Positions 49,829 through 58,650 of a stretch of DNA of 64,000 bases are shown here, one piece after another (the stretch's first letter is position 1; every line of letters begins with the position of its first letter). The DNA comes from Desulfovibrio porci (GTDB lineage: Bacteria; Desulfobacterota; Desulfovibrionia; Desulfovibrionales; Desulfovibrionaceae). The notes under the pieces are model-generated. The model was not told where the DNA came from and searched no databases. It worked only from the letters and a program-made list of their open reading frames with translations. The translations under genes and the position numbers were made by a program. The stretch spans positions 1 to 64,000 of the forward strand of contig NZ_VUMH01000001.1 of the NCBI RefSeq assembly GCF_009696265.1, given 5' to 3'.

Positions 49829-49868
49829 AAAAGCGGAACCATCTCCGTAAAAAGATGGTTCCGCTTTT
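49829..49868. terminator. Bidirectional terminator after the MFS gene
   Basis: Perfect 16-base arms starting AAAAGCGGAACCATCT with an 8-base loop, ending in TTTT. It serves both the MFS gene and the convergent zinc-ribbon gene. Confidence 0.92.
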
Positions 49869-49901
49869 GTCAGAAAGACGGAAAAGAATATTTCAAAATT
49901 G

Positions 49902-50600
49902 TTATTTTTCAGGAGCAGGTATGTCCTGTACGTCCACAATCTTCACACCGAATTCGGCAACACCCTCTGGCGGAGCGTAAAACAGCACCATGAATGGCAC
50001 TTCGCCGCCGTGTCGCACATTAGTATTGTTGGAAAGAATTTCCACCTTGTTGTTCAGAAATGATTCCATTTCCTTTTCGCTGAGCACCTGCAACTGGAAA
50101 AGTGAAAGCTGGGTGCCCGCGCGTTGCGTCTTGGTGGCCAGCGGTTTTTTGTCCTTGTCGTAAATGGCGGCCTCAACGGCGATCAGTTCCTTGGGCTGCG
50201 GAAACTCATTGACCACCCGCCCTTCAATCACAAAGACCTTGCCCACTTTTTCATTGTCCACATAGTACTGCCGCACATTGCGCATGGTCAGCAACTCGAC
50301 CTTTTTGGCCAGTTCCTGCTCCGTGGGCGGCGTCTCGACCTGCCGCACGCCGAAATACCAGTATGCGCCGCCGCCCAGACAGGCCAGAATGAGCGCCACG
50401 GCCAGCCATAGCTTGCGGTGGCCGCCGGAGCTCCGCACCTGCATATCAGGCAGTTCGTCCTCGCCGGGCAGCGCTTCTTTATGCTCCAGCGCGAAAGGAA
50501 ACACGGTCTTGCAGACCGAACAGCGCAGCTTGACGCCCGGCTTGGCCAGGGCGTCAGATAGATTGAAGCGGCTCGAACAATGCGGACATTTTACTTCCAT
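49902..50600 (-). CDS. Zinc-ribbon membrane protein (DUF3426-like)
   Basis: The product is 232 residues. An N-terminal MJ0042-type zinc ribbon (MEVKCPHCSSRFNLSDALAK with a second pair CSVC near 28) is followed by one membrane helix (LWLAVALILACLGGGAYWYF, about 68-87). The C-terminal periplasmic domain (about 105-230) contains VFVIEGRVVNEFPQPKELIA. DUF3426 proteins have this layout, and their role is not known. The ATG at 50600 has GGAG upstream and places the zinc ribbon at the very start. It precedes nothing else on this strand; hpt lies upstream by 45 bases. Confidence 0.85.
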   Translation of the reverse strand: MEVKCPHCSSRFNLSDALAKPGVKLRCSVCKTVFPFALEHKEALPGEDELPDMQVRSSGGHRKLWLAVALILACLGGGAYWYFGVRQVETPPTEQELAKKVELLTMRNVRQYYVDNEKVGKVFVIEGRVVNEFPQPKELIAVEAAIYDKDKKPLATKTQRAGTQLSLFQLQVLSEKEMESFLNNKVEILSNNTNVRHGGEVPFMVLFYAPPEGVAEFGVKIVDVQDIPAPEK

Positions 50601-50645
50601 GCCAATACTCCACAAAACGATCCGGCCGCCGGAGCCGGAACAAAC

Positions 50646-51188
50646 CTATTCAGGAATAATTTCGCAGACGCCGGGCAGCATCCGGTAATGTTCGGCGTAA
50701 TCCAGGCCGTAACCGACAATGAAGCCCTTGTTCAACCTGAAGCCGGCGAAATCCACTTTGACATCGGCCTGACGGCGCTCATGCTTGTCCACCAGAGCAG
50801 CCAGACGCAGACTGCGCGCCTGACGGGCCGCGAACTGATCCAGCAGAAAGCGCATGCTGTAGCCGCTGTCCACCACGTCTTCCACAATCAGCACATGCTT
50901 GCCGCGGATGTCAACTTCCACATCCTTGTTGAAGATCACATGCCTGGAACTGGAGGAATTCTTGCCGTAGCTGGACAGGCGGACAAAATCCAGTTCCATA
51001 TTGTGATTATGCAAAGTACGTACCAAATCGCTAAAAAAGATAAAGCCTCCCTTGAGCACGCATACCGCCACCAAGGGTTCCTGACCGTACAACGCGTCGA
51101 TTTCCACAGCCAGCTCACGCACGCGCACGGCAATCTGTTCCGGGCTGAACACGGTTTTGAGTTCCTTGACCCGTATCTCCTCAGCCAT
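50646..51188 (-). CDS. hpt: Hypoxanthine phosphoribosyltransferase
   Basis: The product is 180 residues. The PRPP-binding loop is VLIVEDVVDSGYSM (about 98-111). The early VCVLKGGFIFFSDLVR binds pyrophosphate, and a late KGFIVGYGLDYAEHYR lies at the base pocket. It salvages hypoxanthine or guanine in the cytoplasm. AGGGAG lies before the ATG at 51188; an ATG at 51263 would overlap the acetyltransferase gene. It follows that gene by 11 bases in one operon. Confidence 0.95.
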   Translation of the reverse strand: MAEEIRVKELKTVFSPEQIAVRVRELAVEIDALYGQEPLVAVCVLKGGFIFFSDLVRTLHNHNMELDFVRLSSYGKNSSSSRHVIFNKDVEVDIRGKHVLIVEDVVDSGYSMRFLLDQFAARQARSLRLAALVDKHERRQADVKVDFAGFRLNKGFIVGYGLDYAEHYRMLPGVCEIIPE

Positions 51189-51199
51189 GCTTCTCCCTC

Positions 51200-51697
51200 T
51201 CACTCCCCGGCCGTTGTTTCCGGCGCGTCGGGCACTTCCAGAAAAACCGCCGTTTCGTCGCAATCCGGGTATTTGGCGCAGTGCACGCAGTCAGCCCAGA
51301 TTTTTTGCGGCAAGACGCTTTTATCCACCACTCTGAAACCTAAACGGGTGAAAAATGCTTCCTGATAGGTCAGGGCGAAAATCTTTTTCAGATGCAGCTC
51401 GCGGCATTCGTCGAGACAGGCCGCGACCATCCGCCGCCCCAGCCCCCGGCGGCGCAGATCGTCGCGCACCACCAGGGAACAGATTTCCCCCAGATCCTCC
51501 CAGACCGGAGCCAGGGCGCAGCAGGCCACAATTTCGCCGCCCGGAGCCTCCACCACAAAAAAATTGCGGATGTGCCCGTACAGATAGATCAGCGCGCGCG
51601 GCAGCAGCAGGCCCTTCTGGGCGCAGGTCAGCAAAAGGCCGTGCATGGCCTTCACATCGTCCAGGTGCGCCTTGCGGACGAGGTAATCCTGTTCCAT
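51200..51697 (-). CDS. GNAT acetyltransferase, short ArgA (N-acetylglutamate synthase) type
   Basis: The product is 165 residues. The acetyl-CoA loop is RRRGLGRRMV (about 82-91). The pattern around it (LPRALIYLYGHIRNFFVVE, DLGEICSLVV, FALTYQEAFFTRLGF) matches the short stand-alone N-acetylglutamate synthases of Delta- and Actinobacteria. This would start arginine synthesis. A cysteine-rich insertion (CVHCAKYPDC) near 138-147 is also seen in some relatives. The start shares one base with the stop of the thioredoxin gene (TAATG), so translation is coupled. Confidence 0.8.
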   Translation of the reverse strand: MEQDYLVRKAHLDDVKAMHGLLLTCAQKGLLLPRALIYLYGHIRNFFVVEAPGGEIVACCALAPVWEDLGEICSLVVRDDLRRRGLGRRMVAACLDECRELHLKKIFALTYQEAFFTRLGFRVVDKSVLPQKIWADCVHCAKYPDCDETAVFLEVPDAPETTAGE

Positions 51698-52158
51698 TAT
51701 TTCTGGCTCAAAAGTTTGTCGATGACCATTTTAAGCATGCTTTCGTCGGCCATGCCCGGTTCGGAAAGCACCAGCGTGCCGTCCTTGGCGTAAAAGGCAT
51801 TATGCGGAATGCTGCTGACTTGATAGGCCCGGGTGATGTCCCGCCCGGCCAGATAGACCGGATAGTCCATGCCCATTTTTTTGACAAAGGGGGCTACGGG
51901 CGCGGCGTCCTCGTCCACGGCCAGACTGATGATCAGCACGCCCTTGTCCGCATAGGCCTTGCTGGTCTTGATCAGTTCGGGAATTTCCACCCGGCAGGGC
52001 GGGCACCAGGTGGCAAAGAAGTTGAGCATCACCACCTTGCCCTTGTTTTTGGCCAGCAGGTCCGTCAGACCTGCCAGGTTCAGCGAGGGCAATCCCTCGG
52101 CCCAGGCGACGCAGGGCAGAAGCAGACACAGCAGCAGGGGCAGGAATATTTTTTTCAT
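51697..52158 (-). CDS. TlpA/ResA-like periplasmic thioredoxin
   Basis: The product is 153 residues. A signal peptide (MKKIFLPLLLCLLLPCVAWA) is followed by a thioredoxin fold with the redox pair CPPC in NFFATWCPPCRVEIPEL. It probably reduces disulfides of cytochrome c apoproteins or other envelope proteins. The ATG at 52158 is the first giving a signal peptide. The gene precedes the acetyltransferase gene with a one-base overlap and follows metH by 58 bases. Confidence 0.9.
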   Translation of the reverse strand: MKKIFLPLLLCLLLPCVAWAEGLPSLNLAGLTDLLAKNKGKVVMLNFFATWCPPCRVEIPELIKTSKAYADKGVLIISLAVDEDAAPVAPFVKKMGMDYPVYLAGRDITRAYQVSSIPHNAFYAKDGTLVLSEPGMADESMLKMVIDKLLSQK

Positions 52159-52216
52159 ATTTTGCCTTGAGTACAACAGCGCTAAAGGTTGGGGCGGCCG
52201 CGCCGCCCGGGCGGAG

Positions 52217-54622
52217 TCACACAAAATTTTTGGCCGCGCGCACAGCGCAGACCGCGTCCGGGCAATAGGCGTCGGCACCGATGGCGTCGGCGAACGCCTG
52301 AGTCACGGCCGCGCCGCCCACCATGACCTTGATGGGCAGGTCGCGCTCCCGGATCAGCCGGATGGTGTCCTCCATGCGGACCATGGTGGTGGTCATCAGC
52401 GCGGAGAGGCCGATGATACGCGCGTTATGCTCGAGGGCGCAAGCCACAATGGCCTCGGCGGGCACGTCCTTGCCCGCGTCCACCACGTCAAAACCGTGGT
52501 TGCCCAGCAGCAGGGCCACGATGTTCTTGCCGATGTCGTGGATGTCGCCCTCCACCGTGGCCATGACGATGACCGGGCGTTCCTTCTGGCCGCGATTGGC
52601 CTCCAGCCGGGGTTTGAGGTGGGCGAAGGCTGTCTGCATGGTTTCAGCGGCGCGGATGAGCTGGGGCAGAAAATACTCCCGCCGCTCGTAACGCGCCCCC
52701 ACTTCGGTGATGGCCGGAATCAGCGTGTCCTGCACCAGAACAAAAGGATCGGCCCCGGCCTCCAGTTCCGCGTCCAACAGGGGAAGCACGTTTTCCTTGT
52801 CGCCGTTCAGCACGGCCTCACCCAGGGTTTTGGCAGCCCCGCCCCCGCCGTTCCGCCGCAGCACCGCGCCGCCCGCCGGTTTCCATTCGGCATAGGAGGC
52901 GATGAAGGATTCGGCGTGCGGATCATGAGCGCCGAGCACGCGCATGGCGTCCACAGCCTCACGCAGACGCGTGGCCGAGGGATTGGCGATGCAGGAGGTC
53001 AGGCCCGCGCCCACGGCCATGCTCAGAAATGTGGCGTTGAGCAGTTCGCGGGCGGGCAGGCCGAAGGAGATATTGGAGAGGCCCAGCGTTGTGGGCAGGC
53101 CCTGCGACCGGCACCAGCGCGCCATTTGCAGACACTGGCGGCCGCCCTCGGCCTTGGAGGACACGGCCAGGGCCAGGATGTCCACCATCACCAGACGGCG
53201 GGGAATGCCCAATGCGGCGGCCCGCTCCAGCAGGTGTTCCACAATGCGGATGCGCTCGGCGGCCCGCACCGGCAGCTTCGCCCCCTGCAAGGGCAGGAGG
53301 ATGAAGGGCGCGCCGTAATCCCGGCAGAGCGGGCCGAGAACGTCCATGCGGTCGGCTTCGCCGCTGATGGAATTGACCAAGAAAGAACCGGGGCAGTACG
53401 GCAGGGCCTTGGCGATGGCCTCGGCGTTGGAGGAATCCAGCGAGAGCGGCAGGGTCAGCCGCCCGGCCAGACGCTGGACCAGATCGGGCAGCAAAACGGT
53501 TTCATCCACCAAGGATGCGCCCACGTTGACGTCCAACACTCCGGCCCCGGCCTCCACCTGCTGATCGGCCAGTTGCAGGGCCGTGTCGAAACGGCCTTCC
53601 TGCAATTCTTGGGTCAGCGCCTTTTTGCCTGTGGGATTGATGCGCTCGCCGATGACGACCAGGGGTTCGTCCACGCCGATACGCACCAGTTGCGAACGGC
53701 TGGTCAGGCAGATGCCGTCCCGGCGCGGTGTTTCCGGCAGTGCGCATTCCATGCCGCGCAGGGTCCGGGACAGGGCCGCCAGGTGTTGCGGCGTAGTGCC
53801 GCAGCAGCCGCCCAGGATGCGCGCGCCCAGCCCGGCAAAGGCGGCCGTTTTCCGGGCGAACTCCTCAGGTCCCAGCGGAAAGACCGTCACGTTGCCGCGC
53901 AGCTCGGGCAGACCGGCGTTGGGTTCAGCCATGACCGGGCAGGCGCAGGCCGACAGCAGTTCCCGGAGCACCGGCAGCATCTGGTCCGGCCCCAGACTGC
54001 AATTGGTGCCCACCACGTCCACGCCCAGATTCTGCATGGTTTCGGCGAAAATGGCCGGACTGGAGCCGGTCAGGCTGACGCCCTGCTCAAAGGTCATGGA
54101 GACCATGACCGGCAGGTCGCATTCCTGGCGGGCCGCCACCACGGCGGCACGGGCCTCGGCCAGATCGAACTGGGTTTCCACAAAAATCAGGTCCGCCCCA
54201 CCGGCCACCAGGCCACGGATCTGGGCGGCAAAAGCGGCGATGAGATCGCGCGGTTCCACCGGCCCCAGCGGCTTGGCGAACTGACCGCTGGGGCCCACAT
54301 TGCCGGCCACGAAAACGGGCCGTCCGGCGTCGCGCGCCGCTTCGCGGGCCACTTCGGCCATGCGCCTGTTGAAGGCGAAGACATCCAGATTTTTCGGCAG
54401 CTTGAAGGGATTGCCGCCGAAGGTGCAGGTGGTCAACAGGTCCGCCCCGGCGTCCAGGTAGGCCTTGTGAATGCCCCGCAGCACCTGGGGGCTTTCCATG
54501 CAGTATTGTTCCGGGCTCATGCCCACGGGAAGACCCGAAGCCTGCAGCATGGTGCCCATGGCCCCGTCCAGCAGCAGCGGCCGCCCAAGGTTCAGGGCCT
54601 GTCTGAATGTCATGTCAGCCAT
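52217..54622 (-). CDS. metH: Cobalamin-dependent methionine synthase, lacking the reactivation domain
   Basis: The product is about 801 residues, against about 1230 in E. coli. The homocysteine domain has GAMGTMLQASG, GTNCSLGP and the zinc site GGCCGTTPQ. The folate domain is central (VIGERINPTGKKAL). The cobalamin domain near 600-801 has DIHDIGKNIVALLLG (about 690), where histidine binds B12. The C-terminal AdoMet reactivation domain is missing, so a separate reductive activase (RamA-like) is expected elsewhere. A GTG at 54631 could start three codons earlier; the ATG at 54622 starts MADMTFRQAL. It is upstream of the thioredoxin/ArgA/hpt run. Confidence 0.95.
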   Translation of the reverse strand: MADMTFRQALNLGRPLLLDGAMGTMLQASGLPVGMSPEQYCMESPQVLRGIHKAYLDAGADLLTTCTFGGNPFKLPKNLDVFAFNRRMAEVAREAARDAGRPVFVAGNVGPSGQFAKPLGPVEPRDLIAAFAAQIRGLVAGGADLIFVETQFDLAEARAAVVAARQECDLPVMVSMTFEQGVSLTGSSPAIFAETMQNLGVDVVGTNCSLGPDQMLPVLRELLSACACPVMAEPNAGLPELRGNVTVFPLGPEEFARKTAAFAGLGARILGGCCGTTPQHLAALSRTLRGMECALPETPRRDGICLTSRSQLVRIGVDEPLVVIGERINPTGKKALTQELQEGRFDTALQLADQQVEAGAGVLDVNVGASLVDETVLLPDLVQRLAGRLTLPLSLDSSNAEAIAKALPYCPGSFLVNSISGEADRMDVLGPLCRDYGAPFILLPLQGAKLPVRAAERIRIVEHLLERAAALGIPRRLVMVDILALAVSSKAEGGRQCLQMARWCRSQGLPTTLGLSNISFGLPARELLNATFLSMAVGAGLTSCIANPSATRLREAVDAMRVLGAHDPHAESFIASYAEWKPAGGAVLRRNGGGGAAKTLGEAVLNGDKENVLPLLDAELEAGADPFVLVQDTLIPAITEVGARYERREYFLPQLIRAAETMQTAFAHLKPRLEANRGQKERPVIVMATVEGDIHDIGKNIVALLLGNHGFDVVDAGKDVPAEAIVACALEHNARIIGLSALMTTTMVRMEDTIRLIRERDLPIKVMVGGAAVTQAFADAIGADAYCPDAVCAVRAAKNFV

Positions 54623-54845
54623 TTCGTCCACTCTTTGTCGTTAGGGCGGACGCGGACGCACGGACCGCCCGCGCGGAACGGGGTCCGGCGTTTTTTGATC
54701 TCCGCCGATGATAACTGTATAAGAAGTTGAGCAACAAGCGCCCGGCGCTTTTCAGCCCCTCCAGCCGGGAAAGCCTTCCGGAGAGCGGCTGGGTTTTTAG
54801 TACTGAAAAACATTGAAAAGGACAAACCAAAACTATAGCATAAAA

Positions 54846-54872
54846 CATTGCCGCCTGTTCCGAGCGGCAATG
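54846..54872 (+). promoter_or_regulatory. Hairpin next to the rpoH start codon (possible RNA thermometer)
   Basis: CATTGCCGC (54846-54854) pairs with GCGGCAATG (54864-54872) around a 9-base loop, ending 7 bases before the ATG at 54880. No separate purine-rich ribosome site is visible, so the stem covers the region where ribosomes must bind. Melting of such a stem at high temperature controls sigma-32 in E. coli by a different fold. Confidence 0.5.
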
Positions 54873-54879
54873 ACTGAGT

Positions 54880-56046
54880 ATGAATAAAATGAAAAAAAAT
54901 AATAAGATAGCCCCTTCCACGCGGCATAAGAGTGGAAAAGACAAGACAGCCTCCAAAAAAATCGCGCCTGAAATCGAAGTCCTTGAGGCTCCGCGCGACG
55001 ACAAGGAGGATGAAGACCGGAATCTGGAAACGCTGGATATCCTGGACGGCGAAGAGCTGGCGGCAGGTGAAATTCTGGATGTGGACGACGACAAGGACGG
55101 CCCGGACGCGGAGCCGGAACTTGCCCTGGAGGAAGACCACGACGCTCCCCTACCCGCGCCGAGCCTGCCCCGCCTGCCCTCTCCGACCGGCACGCGCGAC
55201 AGTCTGCACCTCTATTTGCGCGAGGTGAGCCGCTTTCCCATGCTCCAACCCGAAGAGGAACATGAGCTGGCTCTGCGCGTGCGTGACCACAACGATCCGG
55301 ACGCGGCCTTCCGGCTGGTATCCTCCCATCTGCGGCTGGTGGTGCGCATCGCCATGGACTTCCAGCGACGCTGGATGCAGAACGTGCTGGATCTGGTGCA
55401 GGAAGGCAACGTGGGTCTGATGCGCGCGGTGAACAAGTTTGATCCGGACAAGGGCATCAAGTTCTCCTATTACGCCTCGTTCTGGATCAAGGCCTACATC
55501 CTCAAGTTCATCATGGACAACTGGCGAATGGTCAAGATCGGCACCACCCAGGTCCAGCGCAAGCTGTTCTACAATCTGAACCGCGAGCGCCAGAAGCTGA
55601 TCGCCCAGGGCTATGATCCGGACGCCGCCATGCTCTCCGAGCATCTGGGCGTGACCGAGGATCAGATCAATGAAATGGACCAGCGTCTGGCCTCCACGGA
55701 CCTTTCGCTCAACGTCCAGGTGGGCGAAGATTCCGGCGGGGCCACCCGCATGGACTTTCTGCCCGCTCTGGGGCCCGGCATCGAGGACAGCCTGGCCACG
55801 GACGAAATCGCGGGACTGGTGCGCTCGCGCCTGAAAACCATCATGCCCAAGCTCAACGAGAAGGAAGTCTACATTCTGCAGAACCGTCTGCTCACCGACG
55901 AGCCCGTCACCTTGCGTGAGATAGGCGAACGGTATAACGTCACGCGGGAACGCGTCCGTCAGCTTGAGGCCCGGCTTCTGGAAAAGATCCGCCAACACCT
56001 CACGCTGGATATCAAGGACTTTTCAGACGCATGGATACAATCATAA
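54880..56046 (+). CDS. rpoH: RNA polymerase sigma-32 (heat-shock sigma factor)
   Basis: The product is 388 residues, about 100 more than E. coli RpoH. Residues 1-100 are a lysine-rich then very acidic extension (LDVDDDKDGPDAEPELALEE). Sigma regions follow: 1.2 (DSLHLYLREVSRFPML), 2 (LVVRIAMDFQRRWMQNVLDL, FDPDKGIKFSYYASFWIKAY), the RpoH box VQRKLFYNLNRERQKL, and region 4 (TLREIGERYNVTRERVRQLE). It directs heat-shock genes. A hairpin lies just before the start. The stop is immediately followed by the next ATG (TAAATG), so the TPR gene is translationally coupled. Confidence 0.93.
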   Translation: MNKMKKNNKIAPSTRHKSGKDKTASKKIAPEIEVLEAPRDDKEDEDRNLETLDILDGEELAAGEILDVDDDKDGPDAEPELALEEDHDAPLPAPSLPRLPSPTGTRDSLHLYLREVSRFPMLQPEEEHELALRVRDHNDPDAAFRLVSSHLRLVVRIAMDFQRRWMQNVLDLVQEGNVGLMRAVNKFDPDKGIKFSYYASFWIKAYILKFIMDNWRMVKIGTTQVQRKLFYNLNRERQKLIAQGYDPDAAMLSEHLGVTEDQINEMDQRLASTDLSLNVQVGEDSGGATRMDFLPALGPGIEDSLATDEIAGLVRSRLKTIMPKLNEKEVYILQNRLLTDEPVTLREIGERYNVTRERVRQLEARLLEKIRQHLTLDIKDFSDAWIQS

Positions 56047-57837
56047 ATGAAACGTAAGACCATAGCGCTGCTCTGCGCGTTGACGCTGGCCGCCACGGCT
56101 CCGCTTTCCCTTCTCGGCTGCGGCGGTTGTGCCGGCAACAAGCCGCAAACCGGCCAGACCTCCGACCGGACAGGCGAAGAATCCGCAGCCGGGGAGAAGT
56201 CCGCGCTCTCGCGCGGGGAGTCCGCCTCCCTCCAGAGCCTGCCCGTGCGGCCGCTGGAGAACGAGCTTTCGCCCGATGCGCAGAGCACCTATGCCTATCT
56301 GCTCTATACCCAGGCGCTGCTGGACGAGGACGAGGCAGCCTTGCTGCAGGCCGCATCCCTGCTCAAGACGTCTCCGGTTCCGGCCAAGGTCTGGATGGAG
56401 GGCGGGGTCTGGCTGATGAGCCGCAAGTCCCCCAATGCCGTAATCCTGCTGGAGCAGGCCCTGAGCGTCTGGCCCGAGGACATGTCGCTCAATCTGCTCT
56501 ATGCCGAAGCGCTTCTGGAGCACGGCATGCCCGAGCGCGGCGTGGAACTGATGCGCGCCTACCTGCAAAAGCATCCGGATTCCCTGGACGCCCGTCTGGA
56601 GCTGGCCCTGCTGCTGGTCAAAAGCAAGCAGTTCACGGAAGCCGAAAAACTGCTCAACAGCGTGACGGCCAAACAGCGTTCCCCTCTGGTGGATTATTAT
56701 CACGCCAGAGCGCTGATCGGCATGGAGCGCCGCAACGAGGCCATCCCTTATCTTCAGAAGGCCATCAGGGAAATGCCGGACTTTGTGGAGGCCCTGGCCG
56801 AGTTGGCCTTCATTTACGAGCAGCGCGGGGATCTGCGCGAAGCCCGCAATGTCTATGAAAAACTGATCAAGCTCAATTTTTCCACCCAGGATGTGGCTCT
56901 CAGGCTGGTGAACATTTCCCTGCGCCTGAAGCAGCCCGAAAAAGCCCTCCAGTATATGCGTCTGGGTCCGGCCACCGTGCCCTTCAAACTGACGGTAGCC
57001 AGCATGTTCATGGATTCGCGCCATTATCTGCAGGCCGAAAGCCTGCTCAAGCAGATCGTGGCCGACGGCGGCGCGCCCGGCGATGTCTATCTGCTGCTGG
57101 CGGATCTGGCCTACGAGCAGCGCCGTGATCTGTCCATGGCCCTGTCCTGGCTGGATAAAATGCCGTCCACCAGCAAAAGCTCCGGACGCGCCCGTCTGCT
57201 GCGCGCCCAACTCCTGGCCGAGGCCGGGCAGAACGACAACGCCCTCAAGGTGGTGCGCCAGGGGCGGAAAGATTTTGCCGAGATTCCCGACTTTCAGGAG
57301 TTTGAAATTCGCCTGCTGGCCCGTCAGAAACAGATGACGGACGCCCTCAAGGTGGCCCGCGAGGCGGTGAAAACATGGCCGGACAATACGGACCTGGCCT
57401 TTCTGCTGGGTTCCCTGCTGGACGAGACCGGCGACAAGAAGGGCGCTTTTACGGTCATGGAAGGCATCCTGACGAGCCATCCGGACAACTATCAGGCGCT
57501 CAACTATGTGGGCTACACTCTGGCCGAGGAAAGCCGGGAGCTGGAGCGGGCCGTCAAACTGCTGGCCAGGGCCAACGAGCTTTCGCCTGATCAGGCTTAT
57601 ATTGTGGACTCCCTGGCCTGGGCCTTGTTCAAATCCGGCCGCCTGGAAGAGGCCCTGAGCGAAATCCGCCGGGCCGTGAAGCTGGGCGATCAGGTGGACC
57701 CCTCCATCTGGGAGCATTACGGCGACATCGCCCAGCGCATGGGCCTCAAGGATGAGGCCCGCAAGGCCTATCAGAAGGCTCTGGACCTCAAACCCGCCAA
57801 TGCCGAAACCTTGCGGCAGCGGCTTTCAACATTATGA
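56047..57837 (+). CDS. TPR-repeat lipoprotein
   Basis: The product is 596 residues. A lipoprotein signal ends in the lipobox LLGC (cysteine 22), followed by a low-complexity linker to about residue 60. TPR-like helix pairs fill the rest, for example AEKLLNSVTAKQRSPLVDYY, EALAELAFIYEQRGDLREAR and, at the end, EHYGDIAQRMGLKDEARKAY. It probably sits on the periplasmic face of the outer membrane and scaffolds protein or envelope assembly. It overlaps the next gene by four bases (ATGA). No paralogue is known to me by exact function. Confidence 0.88.
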   Translation: MKRKTIALLCALTLAATAPLSLLGCGGCAGNKPQTGQTSDRTGEESAAGEKSALSRGESASLQSLPVRPLENELSPDAQSTYAYLLYTQALLDEDEAALLQAASLLKTSPVPAKVWMEGGVWLMSRKSPNAVILLEQALSVWPEDMSLNLLYAEALLEHGMPERGVELMRAYLQKHPDSLDARLELALLLVKSKQFTEAEKLLNSVTAKQRSPLVDYYHARALIGMERRNEAIPYLQKAIREMPDFVEALAELAFIYEQRGDLREARNVYEKLIKLNFSTQDVALRLVNISLRLKQPEKALQYMRLGPATVPFKLTVASMFMDSRHYLQAESLLKQIVADGGAPGDVYLLLADLAYEQRRDLSMALSWLDKMPSTSKSSGRARLLRAQLLAEAGQNDNALKVVRQGRKDFAEIPDFQEFEIRLLARQKQMTDALKVAREAVKTWPDNTDLAFLLGSLLDETGDKKGAFTVMEGILTSHPDNYQALNYVGYTLAEESRELERAVKLLARANELSPDQAYIVDSLAWALFKSGRLEEALSEIRRAVKLGDQVDPSIWEHYGDIAQRMGLKDEARKAYQKALDLKPANAETLRQRLSTL

Positions 57838-58622
57838 AAAAACTCGTCCTTCTCTGTTGCTTTCTGCTGGCCTGCGCCTGTGCCAAACAGCCTTCCAGCC
57901 TGGATTCGGGTCCGGAGGCGCAAGCCCGTCTGGAAAGCCGCTGGCAGAAGTTTACAGCCGTCAGCGAGGCCGCGCCGCGCGCGCCCTATCGCCTGCAAAT
58001 GAGCCTGCGCTTCGGCGCCGAAGGCGATACCCGCCGGGTCACGGCCCTGTTCTGGGGCAACAGCGAACGCCGGTTGCGTCTGGACGTCATGGCCGGCGTG
58101 GGCGCGGTGATCGCCAAAATTCTTGAAGACGGCCAACATTTTCTGGTCTACAGCCCAAGTGAAAACAAAGCCTATTTCTACCAGGGCGCGGCCAAGCCGC
58201 TGCTCAAAGTGGGCGTGCCCGTGCCCTTTGATCTGGAGCATCTGGCCGCCCTGCTCAACGGCCGCTACGCGGCGGTCTTCGGAGATGAGCACAACGCCGC
58301 CGCGGAACTGCCCGATGGCTTGGCGCGCTATGAGCTGAGCGGCAAACCCGGGGGCAGCGTGACCCTCAACGCCGAAGGTCTGCCCGTGGCCTGGCGCGAA
58401 GCCCCGCAGGGCGGCAAAGGCTGGAGCATGGACATCGCCTATGACGACGCAGTGCCGCCCCTGCCCCGCCGCCTGACCCTGACCCACAGCAACGGCAAAC
58501 GCGCCATCCTGTTGGTTAAAGAGCGGGAAAAACCGGCCGGGGCCTTTACCACGGAGCAGATGAGCCTTACCTTGCCTGAAGGCGCGCCTCTGCTGCCGCT
58601 TTCGCAGTACAGAGCGCAGTAG
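57834..58622 (+). CDS. LolB-like outer-membrane lipoprotein
   Basis: The product is 262 residues. The signal MKKLVLLCCFLLACAC ends in a lipobox, with modified cysteine 14 or 16. The body forms an antiparallel beta sheet (YRLQMSLRFGAEGDTRRVTA, LRLDVMAGVGAVIAKILEDG, HFLVYSPSENKAYFYQG) resembling the LolB/DUF4292 fold, which binds lipoprotein acyl chains or lipids. LolB itself inserts lipoproteins in the outer membrane. Identity to classical LolB is low, so the precise role is open. It overlaps the TPR gene, which suggests that the two lipoproteins are made together. Confidence 0.72.
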   Translation: MKKLVLLCCFLLACACAKQPSSLDSGPEAQARLESRWQKFTAVSEAAPRAPYRLQMSLRFGAEGDTRRVTALFWGNSERRLRLDVMAGVGAVIAKILEDGQHFLVYSPSENKAYFYQGAAKPLLKVGVPVPFDLEHLAALLNGRYAAVFGDEHNAAAELPDGLARYELSGKPGGSVTLNAEGLPVAWREAPQGGKGWSMDIAYDDAVPPLPRRLTLTHSNGKRAILLVKEREKPAGAFTTEQMSLTLPEGAPLLPLSQYRAQ

Positions 58623-58650
58623 TCCCCTATTTTCTCTGCAAGGAGCAGAT

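Noticed and set aside
51959-54730. 923-codon plus-strand open frame opposite metH
   Set aside because: It is an antisense shadow of metH with no recognisable motifs. Similar shadows opposite ligA, uvrB and the TPR gene were dropped for the same reason.
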